Source: Sisyra terminalis (Eukaryota; Arthropoda; Insecta; Neuroptera; Sisyridae). From it: 64,000 bases of DNA. The stretch is from contig OY292276.1 of the NCBI GenBank assembly GCA_958496175.1, positions 58,045,080-58,109,079 of the forward strand, given 5' to 3'. The notes beneath the pieces were generated by a model. The model was not told the origin of the DNA and searched no databases. It saw nothing but the letters and a program-made list of their open reading frames with translations. Positions 23,501-36,733 of the stretch are shown in pieces (position 1 is the first letter of the stretch; every line of letters starts with the position of its first letter). The translations under genes were made by a program, and so were the position numbers.

Positions 23501-26500
23501 TTTTTTTTGGCGAAAAATCTTTTTGTATCGAAATCGAAAAAGATTGTTATATCATCGTTCTATACATCGTTACAAACCCGAAACTGCCTTTGGTTCGAAA
23601 ATCTTCCCTTATATAACGATGGTACATGCAATTGTTGAAGAAGCCACATTCGTCTCTCCCTCTTAGTGGGAAGTGTTCATCCCTCAAACTGCCTGTTCAT
23701 CCCTTAAACGTGGATTGTTTGAGGAAAATTTTGCACAGCATGTACTGTAGGACTTATACTATCGATTGGCACCCTAAAAAAGTAAGTTTCAAATTTGACC
23801 ATTTTCGAGAAAAATCAACGATGGTTAACCCACGGTTTTTTTTTTCGAAAAATCTTTTTGTTTCGAAATCGAAAAAGATTGTTATATCATCGTTCTATAC
23901 ATCGTTACGAACCCGAAACTGCCTTTGGTTCGAAAATCTTCCCTTATATAACGATGGTACACGCAATTGTTGATGAAGCCACATTCGTCTCTCCCTCTTA
24001 GTGGGAAGTGTTCATCCCTCAAACTGCCTGTTCATCCCTTAAACGTGGTTTGTTTGAGGAAAAATTTGCACAGCATGTACAGTAGGACTTATACGTTCGA
24101 TTGGCACCCTTAAAAAGAAATTTTCAAATTTGACCATTTTCGAGAAAAATCAACGATGGTTAACCCACGGTTTTTTTTGGCGAAAAATCTTTTTGTTTCG
24201 AAATCGAAAAAGATTGTTATATCATCGTTCTATACATCGTTACAAACCCGAAACTGCCTTTGGTTCGAAAATCATCCCTTATATAACGATGGTACATGCA
24301 ATTGTTGAAGAAGCCACATTCGTCTCTCCCTCTTAGTGGGAAGTGTTCATCCCTCAAACTGCCTGTTCATCCCTTAAACGTGGTTTGTTTGAGGAAAAAT
24401 TTGCACAGCATGTACAGTAGGACTTATACGTTCGATTGGCACCCTTAAATAGAAATTTTCAAATTTGACCATTTTCGAGAAAAATCAACGATGGTTAACC
24501 CACGGTTTTTTTTGGCGAAAAATCTTTTTGTTTCGAAATCGAAAAAGATTGTTATATCATCGTTCTATACATCGTTACGAACCCGAAACTGCCTTTCGTT
24601 CGAAAATCATCCCTTATATAACGATGGTACATGCAATTGTTGAAGAAGCCACATTCGTCTCTCCCTCTTAGTGGGAAGTGTTCATCCCTCAAACTGCCTG
24701 TTCATCCCTTAAACGTGGTTTGTTTGAGGAAAAATTTGCACAGCATGTACAGTAGGACTTATACGTTCGATTGGCACCCTAAAAAAGAAATTTTCAAATT
24801 TGACCATTTTCGACAAAAATCAACGATGGTTAACCAACGGTTTTTTTTTGGCGAAAAATCTTTTTGTTTCGAAATCGAAAAAGATTGTTATATCATCGTT
24901 CTATACATCGTTACGAACCCGAAACTGCCTTTGGTTCGAAAATCATCCCCTATATAACGATGGTACATGCAATTGTTGAAGAAGCCACATTCGTCTCTCC
25001 CTCTTAGTGGGAAGTGTTCATCCCTCAAACTGCCTGTTCATCCCTTAAACGTGGTTTGTTTGAGGAAAAATTTGCACAGCATGTACAGTAGGACTTATAC
25101 GTTCGATTGGCACCCTTAAAAAGAAATTTTCAAATTTGACCATTTTCGAGAAAAATCAACGATGGTTAACCCACGGTTTTTTTTGGCGAAAAATCTTTTT
25201 GTTTCGAAATCGAAAAAGATTGTTATATCATCGTTCTATACATCGTTACGAACCCGAAACTGCCTTTGGTTCGAAAATCATCCCTTATATAACGATGGTA
25301 CATGCAATTGTTGAAGAAGCCACATTCGTCTCTCCCTCTTAGTGGGAAGTGTTCATCCCTCAAACTGCCTGTTCATCCCTTAAACGTGGTTTGTTTGAGG
25401 AAAAATTTGCACAGCATGTACAGTAGGACTTATACGTTCGATTGGCACCCTAAAAAAGAAATTTTCAAATTTGACCATTTTCGACAAAAATCAACGATGG
25501 TTAACCAACGGTTTTTTTTTGGCGAAAAATCTTTTTGTTTCGAAATCGAAAAAGATTGTTATATCATCGTTCTATACATCGTTACGAACCCGAAACTGCC
25601 TTTGGTTCGAAAATCATCCCCTATATAACGATGGTACATGCAATTGTTGAAGAAGCCACATTCGTCTCTCCCTCTTAGTGGGAAGTGTTCATCCCTCAAA
25701 CTGCCTGTTCATCCCTTAAACGTGGTTTGTTTGAGGAAAAATTTGCACAGCATGTACAGTAGGACTTATACTTTCGATTGGCACCCTAAAAAAGAAATTT
25801 TCAAATTTGACCATTTTCGAGAAAAATCAACGATGGTTAACCCACGGTTTTTTTTGGCGAAAAATCTTTTTGTTTCGAAATCGAAAAAGATTGTTATATC
25901 ATCGTTCTATACATCGTTACGAACCCGAATCTGCCTTTGGTTCGAAAATCATCCCTTATATAACGATGGTACATGCAATTGTTGAAGAAGCCACATTCGT
26001 CTCTCCCTCTTAGTGGGAAGTGTTCATCCCTCAAACTGCCTGTTCATCCCTTAAACGTGGTTTGTTTGAGGAAAAATTTGCACAGCATGTACAGTAGGAC
26101 TTATACGTTCGATTGGCACCCTTAAAAAGAAATTTTCAAATTTGACCATTTTCGAGAAAAATCAACGATGGTTAACCCACGGTTTTTTTTGGCGAAAAAT
26201 CTTTTTGTTTCGAAATCGAAAAAGATTGTTATATCATCGTTCTATACATCGTTACGAACCCGAAACTGCCTTTGGTTCGAAAATCATCCCTTATATAACG
26301 ATGGTACATGCAATTGTAGAAGAAGCCACATTCGTCTCTCCCTCTTAGTGGGAAGTGTTCATCCCTCAAACAGCCTGTTCATCCCTTAAACGTGGTTTGT
26401 TTGAGGAAAAACTTGCACAGCATGTACAGTAGGACTTATACGTTCGATTGGCACCCTTAAAAAGAAAATTTCAAATTTGACCATTTTCGAGAAAAATCAA

Positions 26501-29500
26501 CGATGGTTAACCCACGGTTTTTTTTGGCGAAAAATCTTTTTGATTCGAAATCGAAAAAGATTGTTATATCATCATTCTATACATCGTTACGAACCCGAAA
26601 CTGCCTTTGGTTCGAAAATCATCCCTTATATAACGATGGTACATGCAATTGTTGAAGAAGCCACATTCGTCTCTCCCTCTTAGTGGGAAGTGTTCATCCC
26701 TCAAACTGCCTGTTCATCCCTTAAACGTGGTTTGTTTGAGGAAAATTTTGCACAGCATGTACAGTAGGACTTATACTTTCGATTGGCACCCTAAAAAAGA
26801 AATTTTCAAATTTGACCATTTTCGAGAAAAATCAACGATGGTTAACCCACGGTTTTTTTTTGGCGAAAAATCTTTTTGTTTCGAAATCGAAAAAGATTGT
26901 TATATCATCGTTCTATACATCGTTACGAACCCGAAACTGCCTTTGGTTCGAAAATCATCCCCTATATAACGATGGTACATGCAATTGTTGAAGAAGCCAC
27001 ATTCGTCTCTCCCTCTTAGTGGGAAGTGTTCATCCCTCAAACTGCCTGTTCATCCCTTAAACGTGGTTTGTTTGAGGAAAAATTTGCACAGCATGTACAG
27101 TAGGACTTATACTTTCGATTGGCACCCTAAAAAAGAAATTTTCAAATTTGACCATTTTCGAGAAAAATCAACGATGGTTAACCCACGGTTTTTTTTGGCG
27201 AAAAATCTTTTTGTATCGAAATCGAAAAAGATTGTTATATCATCGTTCTATACATCGTTACGAACCCGAAACTGCCTTTGGTTCGAAAATCATCCCTTAT
27301 ATAACGATGGTACATGCAATTGTTGAAGAAGCCACATTCGTCTCTCCCTCTTAGTGGGAAGTGTTCATCCCTCAAACTGCCTGTTCATCCCTTAAACGTG
27401 GTTTGTTTGAGGAAAAATTTGCACAGCATGTACAGTAGGACTTATACTTTCGATTGGCACCCTAAAAAAGAAATTTTCAAATTTGACCATTTTCGAGAAA
27501 AATCAACGATGGTTAACCCACGGTTTTTTTTGGCGAAAAATCTTTTTGTTTCGAAATCGAAAAAGATTGTTATATCATCGTTCTATACATCGTTACGAAC
27601 CCGAAACTGCCTTTGGTTCGAAAATCATCCCTTATATAACGATGGTACATGCAATTGTTGAAGAAGCCACATTCGTCTCTCCCTCTTAGTGGGAAGTGTT
27701 CATCCCTCAAACTGCCTGTTCATCCCTTAAACGTGGTTTGTTTGAGGAAAAATTTGCACAGCATGTACAGTAGGACTTATACTTTCGATTGGCACCCTAA
27801 AAAAGAAATTTTCAAATTTGACCATTTTCGAGAAAAATCAACGATGGTTAACCCACGGTTTTTTTTGGCGAAAAATCTTTTTGTTTCGAAATCGAAAAAT
27901 GTTGTTATATCATCGTTCTATACATCGTTACGAACCTGAAACTGCCTTTGGTTCGAAAATCATCCCTTATATAACGATGGTACATGCAATTGTTGAAGAA
28001 GCCACATTCGTCTCTCCCTCTTAGTGGGAAGTGTTCATCCCTCAAACTGCCTGTTCATCCCTTAAACGTGGTTTGTTTGAGGAAAAATTTGCACAGCATA
28101 TACAGTAGGACTTATACTTTCGATTGGCACCCTAAAAAAGAAATTTTCAAATTTGACCATTTTCGAGAAAAATCAACGATGGTTAACCCACGGTTTTTTT
28201 TGGCGAAAAATCTTTTTGTTTCGAAATCGAAAAATATTGTTATATCATCGTTCTATACATCGTTACGAACCCGAAACTGCCTTTGGTTCGAAAATCATCC
28301 CTTATATAACGATGGTACATGCAATTGTTGAAGAAGCCACATTCGTCTCTCCCTCTTAGTGGGAAGTGTTCATCCCTCAAACTGCCTGTTCATCCCTTAA
28401 ACGTGGTTTATTTGAGGAAAAATTTGCACAGCATGTACAGTAGGACTTATACTTTCGATTGGCACCCTAAAAAAGAAATTTTCAAATTTGACCATTTTCG
28501 AGAAAAATCAACGATGGTTAACCCACGGTTTTTTTTGGCGAAAAATCTTTTTGTTTCGAAATCGAAAAAGATTGTTATATCATCGTTCTATACATCGTTA
28601 CGAACCCGAAACTGCCTTTGGTTCGAAAATCATCCCTTATATAACGATGGTACATGCAATTGTTGAAGAAGCCACATTCGTCTCTCCCTCTTAGTGGGAA
28701 GTGTTCATCCCTCAAACTGCCTGTTCATCCCTTAAACGTGGTTTGTTTGAGGAAAAATTTGCACAGCATGTACAGTAGGACTTATACTTTCGATTGGCAC
28801 CCTAAAAAAGAAATTTTCAAATTTGACCATTTTCGAGAAAAATCAACGATGGTTAACCCACGGTTTTTTTTGGCGAAAAATCTTTTTGTTTCGAAATCGA
28901 AAAATATTGTTATATCATCGTTCTATACATCGTTACGAACCTGAAACTGCCTTTGGTTCGAAAATCATCCCTTATATAACGATGGTACATGCAATTGTTG
29001 AAGAAGCCACATTCGTCTCTCCCTCTTAGTGGGAAGTGTTCATCCCTCAAACTGCCTGTTCATCCCTTAAACGTGGTTTGTTTGAGGAAAAATTTGCACA
29101 GCATATACAGTAGGACTTATACTTTCGATTGGCACCCTAAAAAAGAAATTTTCAAATTTGACCATTTTCGAGAAAAATCAACGATGGTTAACCCACGGTT
29201 TTTTTTGGCGAAAAATCTTTTTGTTTCGAAATCGAAAAATATTGTTATATCATCGTTCTAAACATCGTTACGAACCCGAAACTGCCTTTGGTTCGAAAAT
29301 CATCCCTTATATAACGATGGTACATGCAATTGTTGAAGACGCCACATTCGTCTCTCCCTCTTAGTGGGAAGTGTTCATCCCTCAAACTGCCTGTTCATCC
29401 CTTAAACGTGGTTTGTTTGAGGAAAAATTTGCACAGCATGTACAGTAGGACTTATACTTTCGATTGGCACCCTAAAAAAGAAATTTTCAAATGTGACCAT

Positions 29501-30663
29501 TTTCGAGAAAAATCAACGATGGTTAACCCACGGTTTTTTTTGGCGAAAAATTTTTTTGTTTCGAAATCGAAAAAGATTGTTATATCATCGTTCTATACAT
29601 CGTTACGAACCCGAAACTGCCTTTGGTTCGAAAATCATCCCTTATATAACGATGGTACATGCAATTGTTGAAGAAGCCACATTCGTCTCTCCCTCTTAGT
29701 GGGAAGTGTTCATCCCTCAAACTGCCTGTTCATCCCTTAAACGTGGTTTGTTTGAGGAAAAATTTGCACAGCATGTACAGTAGGACTTATACTTTCGATT
29801 GGCACCCTAAAAAAGAAATTTTCAAATTTGACCATTTTCGAGAAAAATCAACGATGGTTAACCCACGGTTTTTTTTGGCGAAAAATTTTTTTGTTTCGAA
29901 ATCGAAAAAGATTGTTATATCATCGTTCTATACATCGTTACGAACCCGAAACTGCCTTTGGTTCGAAAATCATCCCTTATATAACGATGGTACATGCAAT
30001 TGTTGAAGAAGCCACATTCGTCTCTCCCTCTTAGTGGGAAGTGTTCATCCCTCAAACTGCCTGTTCATCCCTTAAACGTGGTTTGTTTGAGGAAAAATTT
30101 GCACAGCATATACAGTAGGACTTATACTTTCGATTGGCACCCTAAAAAAGAAATTTTCAAATTTGACCATTTTCGAGAAAAATCAACGATGGTTAACCCA
30201 CGGTTTTTTTTGGCGAAAAATCTTTTTGTTTCGAAATCGAAAAATATTGTTATATCATCGTTCTATACATCGTTACGAACCCGAAACTGCCTTTGGTTCG
30301 AAAATCATCCCTTATATAACGATGGTACATGCAATTGTTGAAGAAGCCACATTCGTCTCTCCCTCTTAGTGGGAAGTGTTCATCCCTCAAACTGCCTGTT
30401 CATCCCTTAAACGTGGTTTGTTTGAGGAAAAATTTGCACAGCATGTACAGTAGGACTTATACTTTCGATTGGCACCCTAAAAAAGAAATTTTCAAATTTG
30501 ACCATTTTCGAGAAAAATCAACGATGGTTAACCCACGGTTTTTTTTGGCGAAAAATTTTTTTGTTTCTAAATCGAAAAAGATTGTTATATCATCGTTCTA
30601 TACATCGTTACGAACCCGAAACTGCCTTTGGTTCGAAAATCATCCCTTATATAACGATGGTAC

Positions 30664-33600
30664 ATGCAATTGTTGAAGAAGCCACATTCGTCTCTCCCTC
30701 TTAGTGGGAAGTGTTCATCCCTCAAACTGCCTGTTCATCCCTTAAACGTGGTTTGTTTGAGGAAAAATTTGCACAGCATGTACAGTAGGTCTTATACTTT
30801 CGATTGGCACCCTAAAAAAGAAATTTTCAAATGTGACCATTTTCGAGAAAAATCAACGATGGTTAACCCACGGTTTTTTTTGGTGAAAAATTTTTTTGTT
30901 TCGAAATCGAAAAAGATTGTTATATCATCGTTCTATACATCGTTACGAACCCGAAACTGCCTTTGGTTCGAAAATCATCCCTTATATAACGATGGTACAT
31001 GCAATTGTTGAAGAAGCCACATTCGTCTCTCCCTCTTAGTGGGAAGTGTTCATCCCTCAAACTGCCTGTTCATCCCTTAAACGTGGTTTGTTTGAGGAAA
31101 AATTTGCACAGCATGTACAGTAGGACTTATACTTTCGATTGGCACCCTAAAAAAGAAATTTTCAAATGTGACCATTTTCGAGAAAAATCAACGATGGTTA
31201 ACCCACGGTTTTTTTTGGCGAAAAATTTTTTTGTTTCGAAATCGAAAAAGATTGTTATATCATCGTTCTATACATCGTTACGAACCCGAAACTGCCTTTG
31301 GTTCGAAAATCATCCCTTATATAACGATGGTACATGCAATTGTTGAAGAAGCCACATTCGTCTCTCCCTCTTAGTGGGAAGTGTTCATCCCTCAAACTGC
31401 CTGTTCATCCCTTAAACGTGGTTTGTTTGAGGAAAAATTTGCACAGCATGTACAGTAGGACTTATACTTTCGATTGGCACCCTAAAAAAGAAATTTTCAA
31501 ATTTGACCATTTTCGAGAAAAATCAACGATGGTTAACCCACGGTTTTTTTTGGCGAAAAATCTTTTTGTTTCGAAATCGAAAAATATTGTTATATCATCG
31601 TTCTATACATCGTTACGAACCTGAAACTGCCTTTGGTTCGAAAATCATCCCTTATATAACGATGGTACATGCAATTGTTGAAGAAGCCACATTCGTCTCT
31701 CCCTCTTAGTGGGAAGTGTTCATCCCTCAAACTGCCTGTTCATCCCTTAAACGTGGTTTGTTTGAGGAAAAATTTGCACAGCATATACAGTAGGACTTAT
31801 ACTTTCGATTGGCACCCTAAAAAAGAAATTTTCAAATTTGACCATTTTCGAGAAAAATCAACGATGGTTAACCCACGGTTTTTTTTGGCGAAAAATCTTT
31901 TTGTTTCGAAATCGAAAAATATTGTTATATCATCGTTCTATACATCGTTACGAACCCGAAACTGCCTTTGGTTCGAAAATCATCCCTTATATAACGATGG
32001 TACATGCAATTGTTGAAGAAGCCACATTCGTCTCTCCCTCTTAGTGGGAAGTGTTCATCCCTCAAACTGCCTGTTCATCCCTCAAACTGCCTGTTCATCC
32101 CTTAAACGTGGTTTGTTTGAGGAAAAATTTGCACAGCATATACAGTAGGACTTATACTTTCGATTGGCACCCTAAAAAAGAAATTTTCAAATTTGACCAT
32201 TTTCGAGAAAAATCAACGATGGTTAACCCACGGTTTTTTTTGGCGAAAAATCTTTTTGTTTCGAAATCGAAAAAGATTATTATATCATCGTTCTATACAT
32301 CGTTACGAACCCGAAACTACCTTTGGTTCGAAAATCATCCCTTATATAACGATGGTACATGCAATTGTTGAAGAAGCCACATTCGTCTCTCCCTCTTAGT
32401 GGGAAGTGTTCATCCCTCAAACTGCCTGTTCATCCCTTAAACGTGGTTTGTTTGAGGAAAAATTTGCACAGCATGTACAGTAGGTCTTATACTTTCGATT
32501 GGCACCCTAAAAAAGAAATTTTCAAATGTGACCATTTTCGAGAAAAATCAACGATGGTTAACCCACGGTTTTTTTTGGTGAAAAATTTTTTTGTTTCGAA
32601 ATCGAAAAAGATTGTTATATCATCGTTCTATACATCGTTACGAACCCGAAACTGCCTTTGGTTCGAAAATCATCCCTTATATAACGATGGTACATGCAAT
32701 TGTTGAAGAAGCCACATTCGTCTCTCCCTCTTAGTGGGAAGTGTTCATCCCTCAAACTGCCTGTTCATCCCTTAAACGTGGTTTGTTTGAGGAAAAATTT
32801 GCACAGCATGTACAGTAGGACTTATACTTTCGATTGGCACCCTAAAAAAGAAATTTTCAAATGTGACCATTTTCGAGAAAAATCAACGATGGTTAACCCA
32901 CGGTTTTTTTTGGCGAAAAATTTTTTTGTTTCGAAATCGAAAAAGATTGTTATATCATCGTTCTATACATCGTTACGAACCCGAAACTGCCTTTGGTTCG
33001 AAAATCATCCCTTATATAACGATGGTACATGCAATTGTTGAAGAAGCCACATTCGTCTCTCCCTCTTAGTGGGAAGTGTTCATCCCTCAAACTGCCTGTT
33101 CATCCCTTAAACGTGGTTTGTTTGAGGAAAAATTTGCACAGCATGTACAGTAGGACTTATACTTTCGATTGGCACCCTAAAAAAGAAATTTTCAAATTTG
33201 ACCATTTTCGAGAACAATCAACGATGGTTAACCCACGGTTTTTTTTGGCGAAAAATCTTTTTGTTTCGAAATCGAAAAATATTGTTATATCAACGTTCTA
33301 TACATCGTTACGAACCCGAAACTGCCTTTGGTTCGAAAATCATCCCTTATATAACGATGGTACATGCAATTGTTGAAGACGCCACATTCGTCTCTCCCTC
33401 TTAGTGGGAAGTGTTCATCCCTCAAACTGCCTGTTCATCCCTTAAACGTGGTTTGTTTGAGGAAAAATTTGCACACCATGTACAGTAGGACTTATACTTT
33501 CGATTGGCACCCTAAAAAAGAAATTTTCAAATGTGACCATTTTCGAGAAAAATCAACGATGGTTAACCCACGGTTTTTTTTGGCGAAAAATTTTTTTGTT

Positions 33601-36600
33601 TCGAAATCGAAAAAGATTGTTATATCATCGTTCTATACATCGTTACGAACCCGAAACTGCCTTTGGTTCGAAAATCATCCCTTATATAACGATGGTACAT
33701 GCAATTGTTGAAGAAGCCACATTCGTCTCTCCCTCTTAGTGGGAAGTGTTCATCCCTCAAACTGCCTGTTCATCCCTTAAACGTGGTTTGTTTGAGGAAA
33801 AATTTGCACAGCATATACAGTAGGACTTATACTTTCGATTGGCACCCTAAAAAAGAAATTTTCAAATTTGACCATTTTCGAGAAAAATCAACGATGGTTA
33901 ACCCACGGTTTTTTTTGGCGAAAAATCTTTTTGTTTCGAAATCGAAAAATATTGTTATATCATCGTTCTATACATCGTTACGAACCCGAAACTGCCTTTG
34001 GTTCGAAAATCATCCCTTATATAACGATGGTACATGCAATTGTTGAAGAAGCCACATTCGTCTCTCCCTCTTAGTGGGAAGTGTTCATCCCTCAAACTGC
34101 CTGTTCATCCCTTAAACGTGGTTTGTTTGAGGAAAAATTTGCACAGCATGTACAGTAGGACTTATACTTTCGATTGGCACCCTAAAAAAGAAATTTTCAA
34201 ATTTGACCATTTTCGAGAAAAATCAACGATGGTTAACCCACGGTTTTTTTTGGCGAAAAATTTTTTTGTTTCTAAATCGAAAAAGATTGTTATATCATCG
34301 TTCTATACATCGTTACGAACCCGAAACTGCCTTTGGTTCGAAAATCATCCCTTATATAACGATGGTACATGCAATTGTTGAAGAAGCCACATTCGTCTCT
34401 CCCTCTTAGTGGGAAGTGTTCATCCCTCAAACTGCCTGTTCATCCCTTAAACGTGGTTTGTTTGAGGAAAAATTTGCACAGCATGTACAGTAGGTCTTAT
34501 ACTTTCGATTGGCACCCTAAAAAAGAAATTTTCAAATGTGACCATTTTCGAGAAAAATCAACGATGGTTAACCCACGGTTTTTTTTGGTGAAAAATTTTT
34601 TTGTTTCGAAATCGAAAAAGATTGTTATATCATCGTTCTATACATCGTTACGAACCCGAAACTGCCTTTGGTTCGAAAATCATCCCTTATATAACGATGG
34701 TACATGCAATTGTTGAAGAAGCCACATTCGTCTCTCCCTCTTAGTGGGAAGTGTTCATCCCTCAAACTGCCTGTTCATCCCTTAAACGTGGTTTGTTTGA
34801 GGAAAAATTTGCACAGCATGTACAGTAGGACTTATACTTTCGATTGGCACCCTAAAAAAGAAATTTTCAAATGTGACCATTTTCGAGAAAAATCAACGAT
34901 GGTTAACCCACGGTTTTTTTTGGCGAAAAATTTTTTTGTTTCGAAATCGAAAAAGATTGTTATATCATCGTTCTATACATCGTTACGAACCCGAAACTGC
35001 CTTTGGTTCGAAAATCATCCCTTATATAACGATGGTACATGCAATTGTTGAAGAAGCCACATTCGTCTCTCCCTCTTAGTGGGAAGTGTTCATCCCTCAA
35101 ACTGCCTGTTCATCCCTTAAACGTGGTTTGTTTGAGGAAAAATTTGCACAGCATGTACAGTAGGACTTATACTTTCGATTGGCACCCTAAAAAAGAAATT
35201 TTCAAATTTGACCATTTTCGAGAACAATCAACGATGGTTAACCCACGGTTTTTTTTGGCGAAAAATCTTTTTGTTTCGAAATCGAAAAATATTGTTATAT
35301 CAACGTTCTATACATCGTTACGAACCCGAAACTGCCTTTGGTTCGAAAATCATCCCTTATATAACGATGGTACATGCAATTGTTGAAGACGCCACATTCG
35401 TCTCTCCCTCTTAGTGGGAAGTGTTCATCCCTCAAACTGCCTGTTCATCCCTTAAACGTGGTTTGTTTGAGGAAAAATTTGCACACCATGTACAGTAGGA
35501 CTTATACTTTCGATTGGCACCCTAAAAAAGAAATTTTCAAATGTGACCATTTTCGAGAAAAATCAACGATGGTTAACCCACGGTTTTTTTTGGCGAAAAA
35601 TTTTTTTGTTTCGAAATCGAAAAAGATTGTTATATCATCGTTCTATACATCGTTACGAACCCGAAACTGCCTTTGGTTCGAAAATCATCCCTTATATAAC
35701 GATGGTACATGCAATTGTTGAAGAAGCCACATTCGTCTCTCCCTCTTAGTGGGAAGTGTTCATCCCTCAAACTGCCTGTTCATCCCTTAAACGTGGTTTG
35801 TTTGAGGAAAAATTTGCACAGCATGTACAGTAGGACTTATACTTTCGATTGGCACCCTAAAAAAGAAATTTTCAAATTTGACCATTTTCGAGAAAAATCA
35901 ACGATGGTTAACCCACGGTTTTTTTTGGCGAAAAATCTTTTTGTTTCGAAATCGAAAAATATTGTTATATCATCGTTCTATACATCGTTACGAACCTGAA
36001 ACTGCCTTTGGTTCGAAAATCATCCCTTATATAACGATGGTACATGCAATTGTTGAAGAAGCCACATTCGTCTCTCCCTCTTAGTGGGAAGTGTTCATCC
36101 CTCAAACTGCCTGTTCATCCCTTAAACGTGGTTTGTTTGAGGAAAAATTTGCACAGCATATACAGTAGGACTTATACTTTCGATTGGCACCCTAAAAAAG
36201 AAATTTTCAAATTTGACCATTTTCGAGAAAAATCAACGATGGTTAACCCACGGTTTTTTTTGGCGAAAAATCTTTTTGTTTCGAAATCGAAAAATATTGT
36301 TATATCATCGTTCTATACATCGTTACGAACCCGAAACTGCCTTTGGTTCGAAAATCATCCCTTATATAACGATGGTACATGCAATTGTTGAAGAAGCCAC
36401 ATTCGTCTCTCCCTCTTAGTGGGAAGTGTTCATCCCTCAAACTGCCTGTTCATCCCTCAAACTGCCTGTTCATCCCTTAAACGTGGTTTGTTTGAGGAAA
36501 AATTTGCACAGCATATACAGTAGGACTTATACTTTCGATTGGCACCCTAAAAAAGAAATTTTCAAATTTGACCATTTTCGAGAAAAATCAACGATGGTTA

Positions 36601-36733
36601 ACCCACGGTTTTTTTTGGCGAAAAATCTTTTTGTTTCGAAATCGAAAAAGATTATTATATCATCGTTCTATACATCGTTACGAACCCGAAACTACCTTTG
36701 GTTCGAAAATCATCCCTTATATAACGATGGTAC
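30664..36733 (+). repeat. Higher-order blocks of 5, 6 and 7 monomers
   Basis: A rare variant monomer, marked by TAGGTCTTATAC together with TTGGTGAAAAA, starts at 30664, 32359, 34369 and 36734. The intervals are 1695, 2010 and 2365 bp, that is 4x335+355, 6x335 and 6x335+355. Monomers after each marker repeat in the same variant order, for example the GAACAATCAACG type at 33029 and 35039 and the GCACACCATG type at 33364, 35374 and 38429. The array has therefore grown by copying multi-monomer blocks. Confidence 0.85.
31838..32399 (+). repeat. 355-bp variant monomer (first of three)
   Basis: The spacing between equivalent points (31838 to 32193) is 355 bp instead of 335. The extra 20 bp is a third copy of the CAAACTGCCTGTTCATCCCT mini-repeat at about 32053-32102. 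The other two 355-bp monomers are at 36213-36774 and 37908-38469, in the same variant context. Confidence 0.9.
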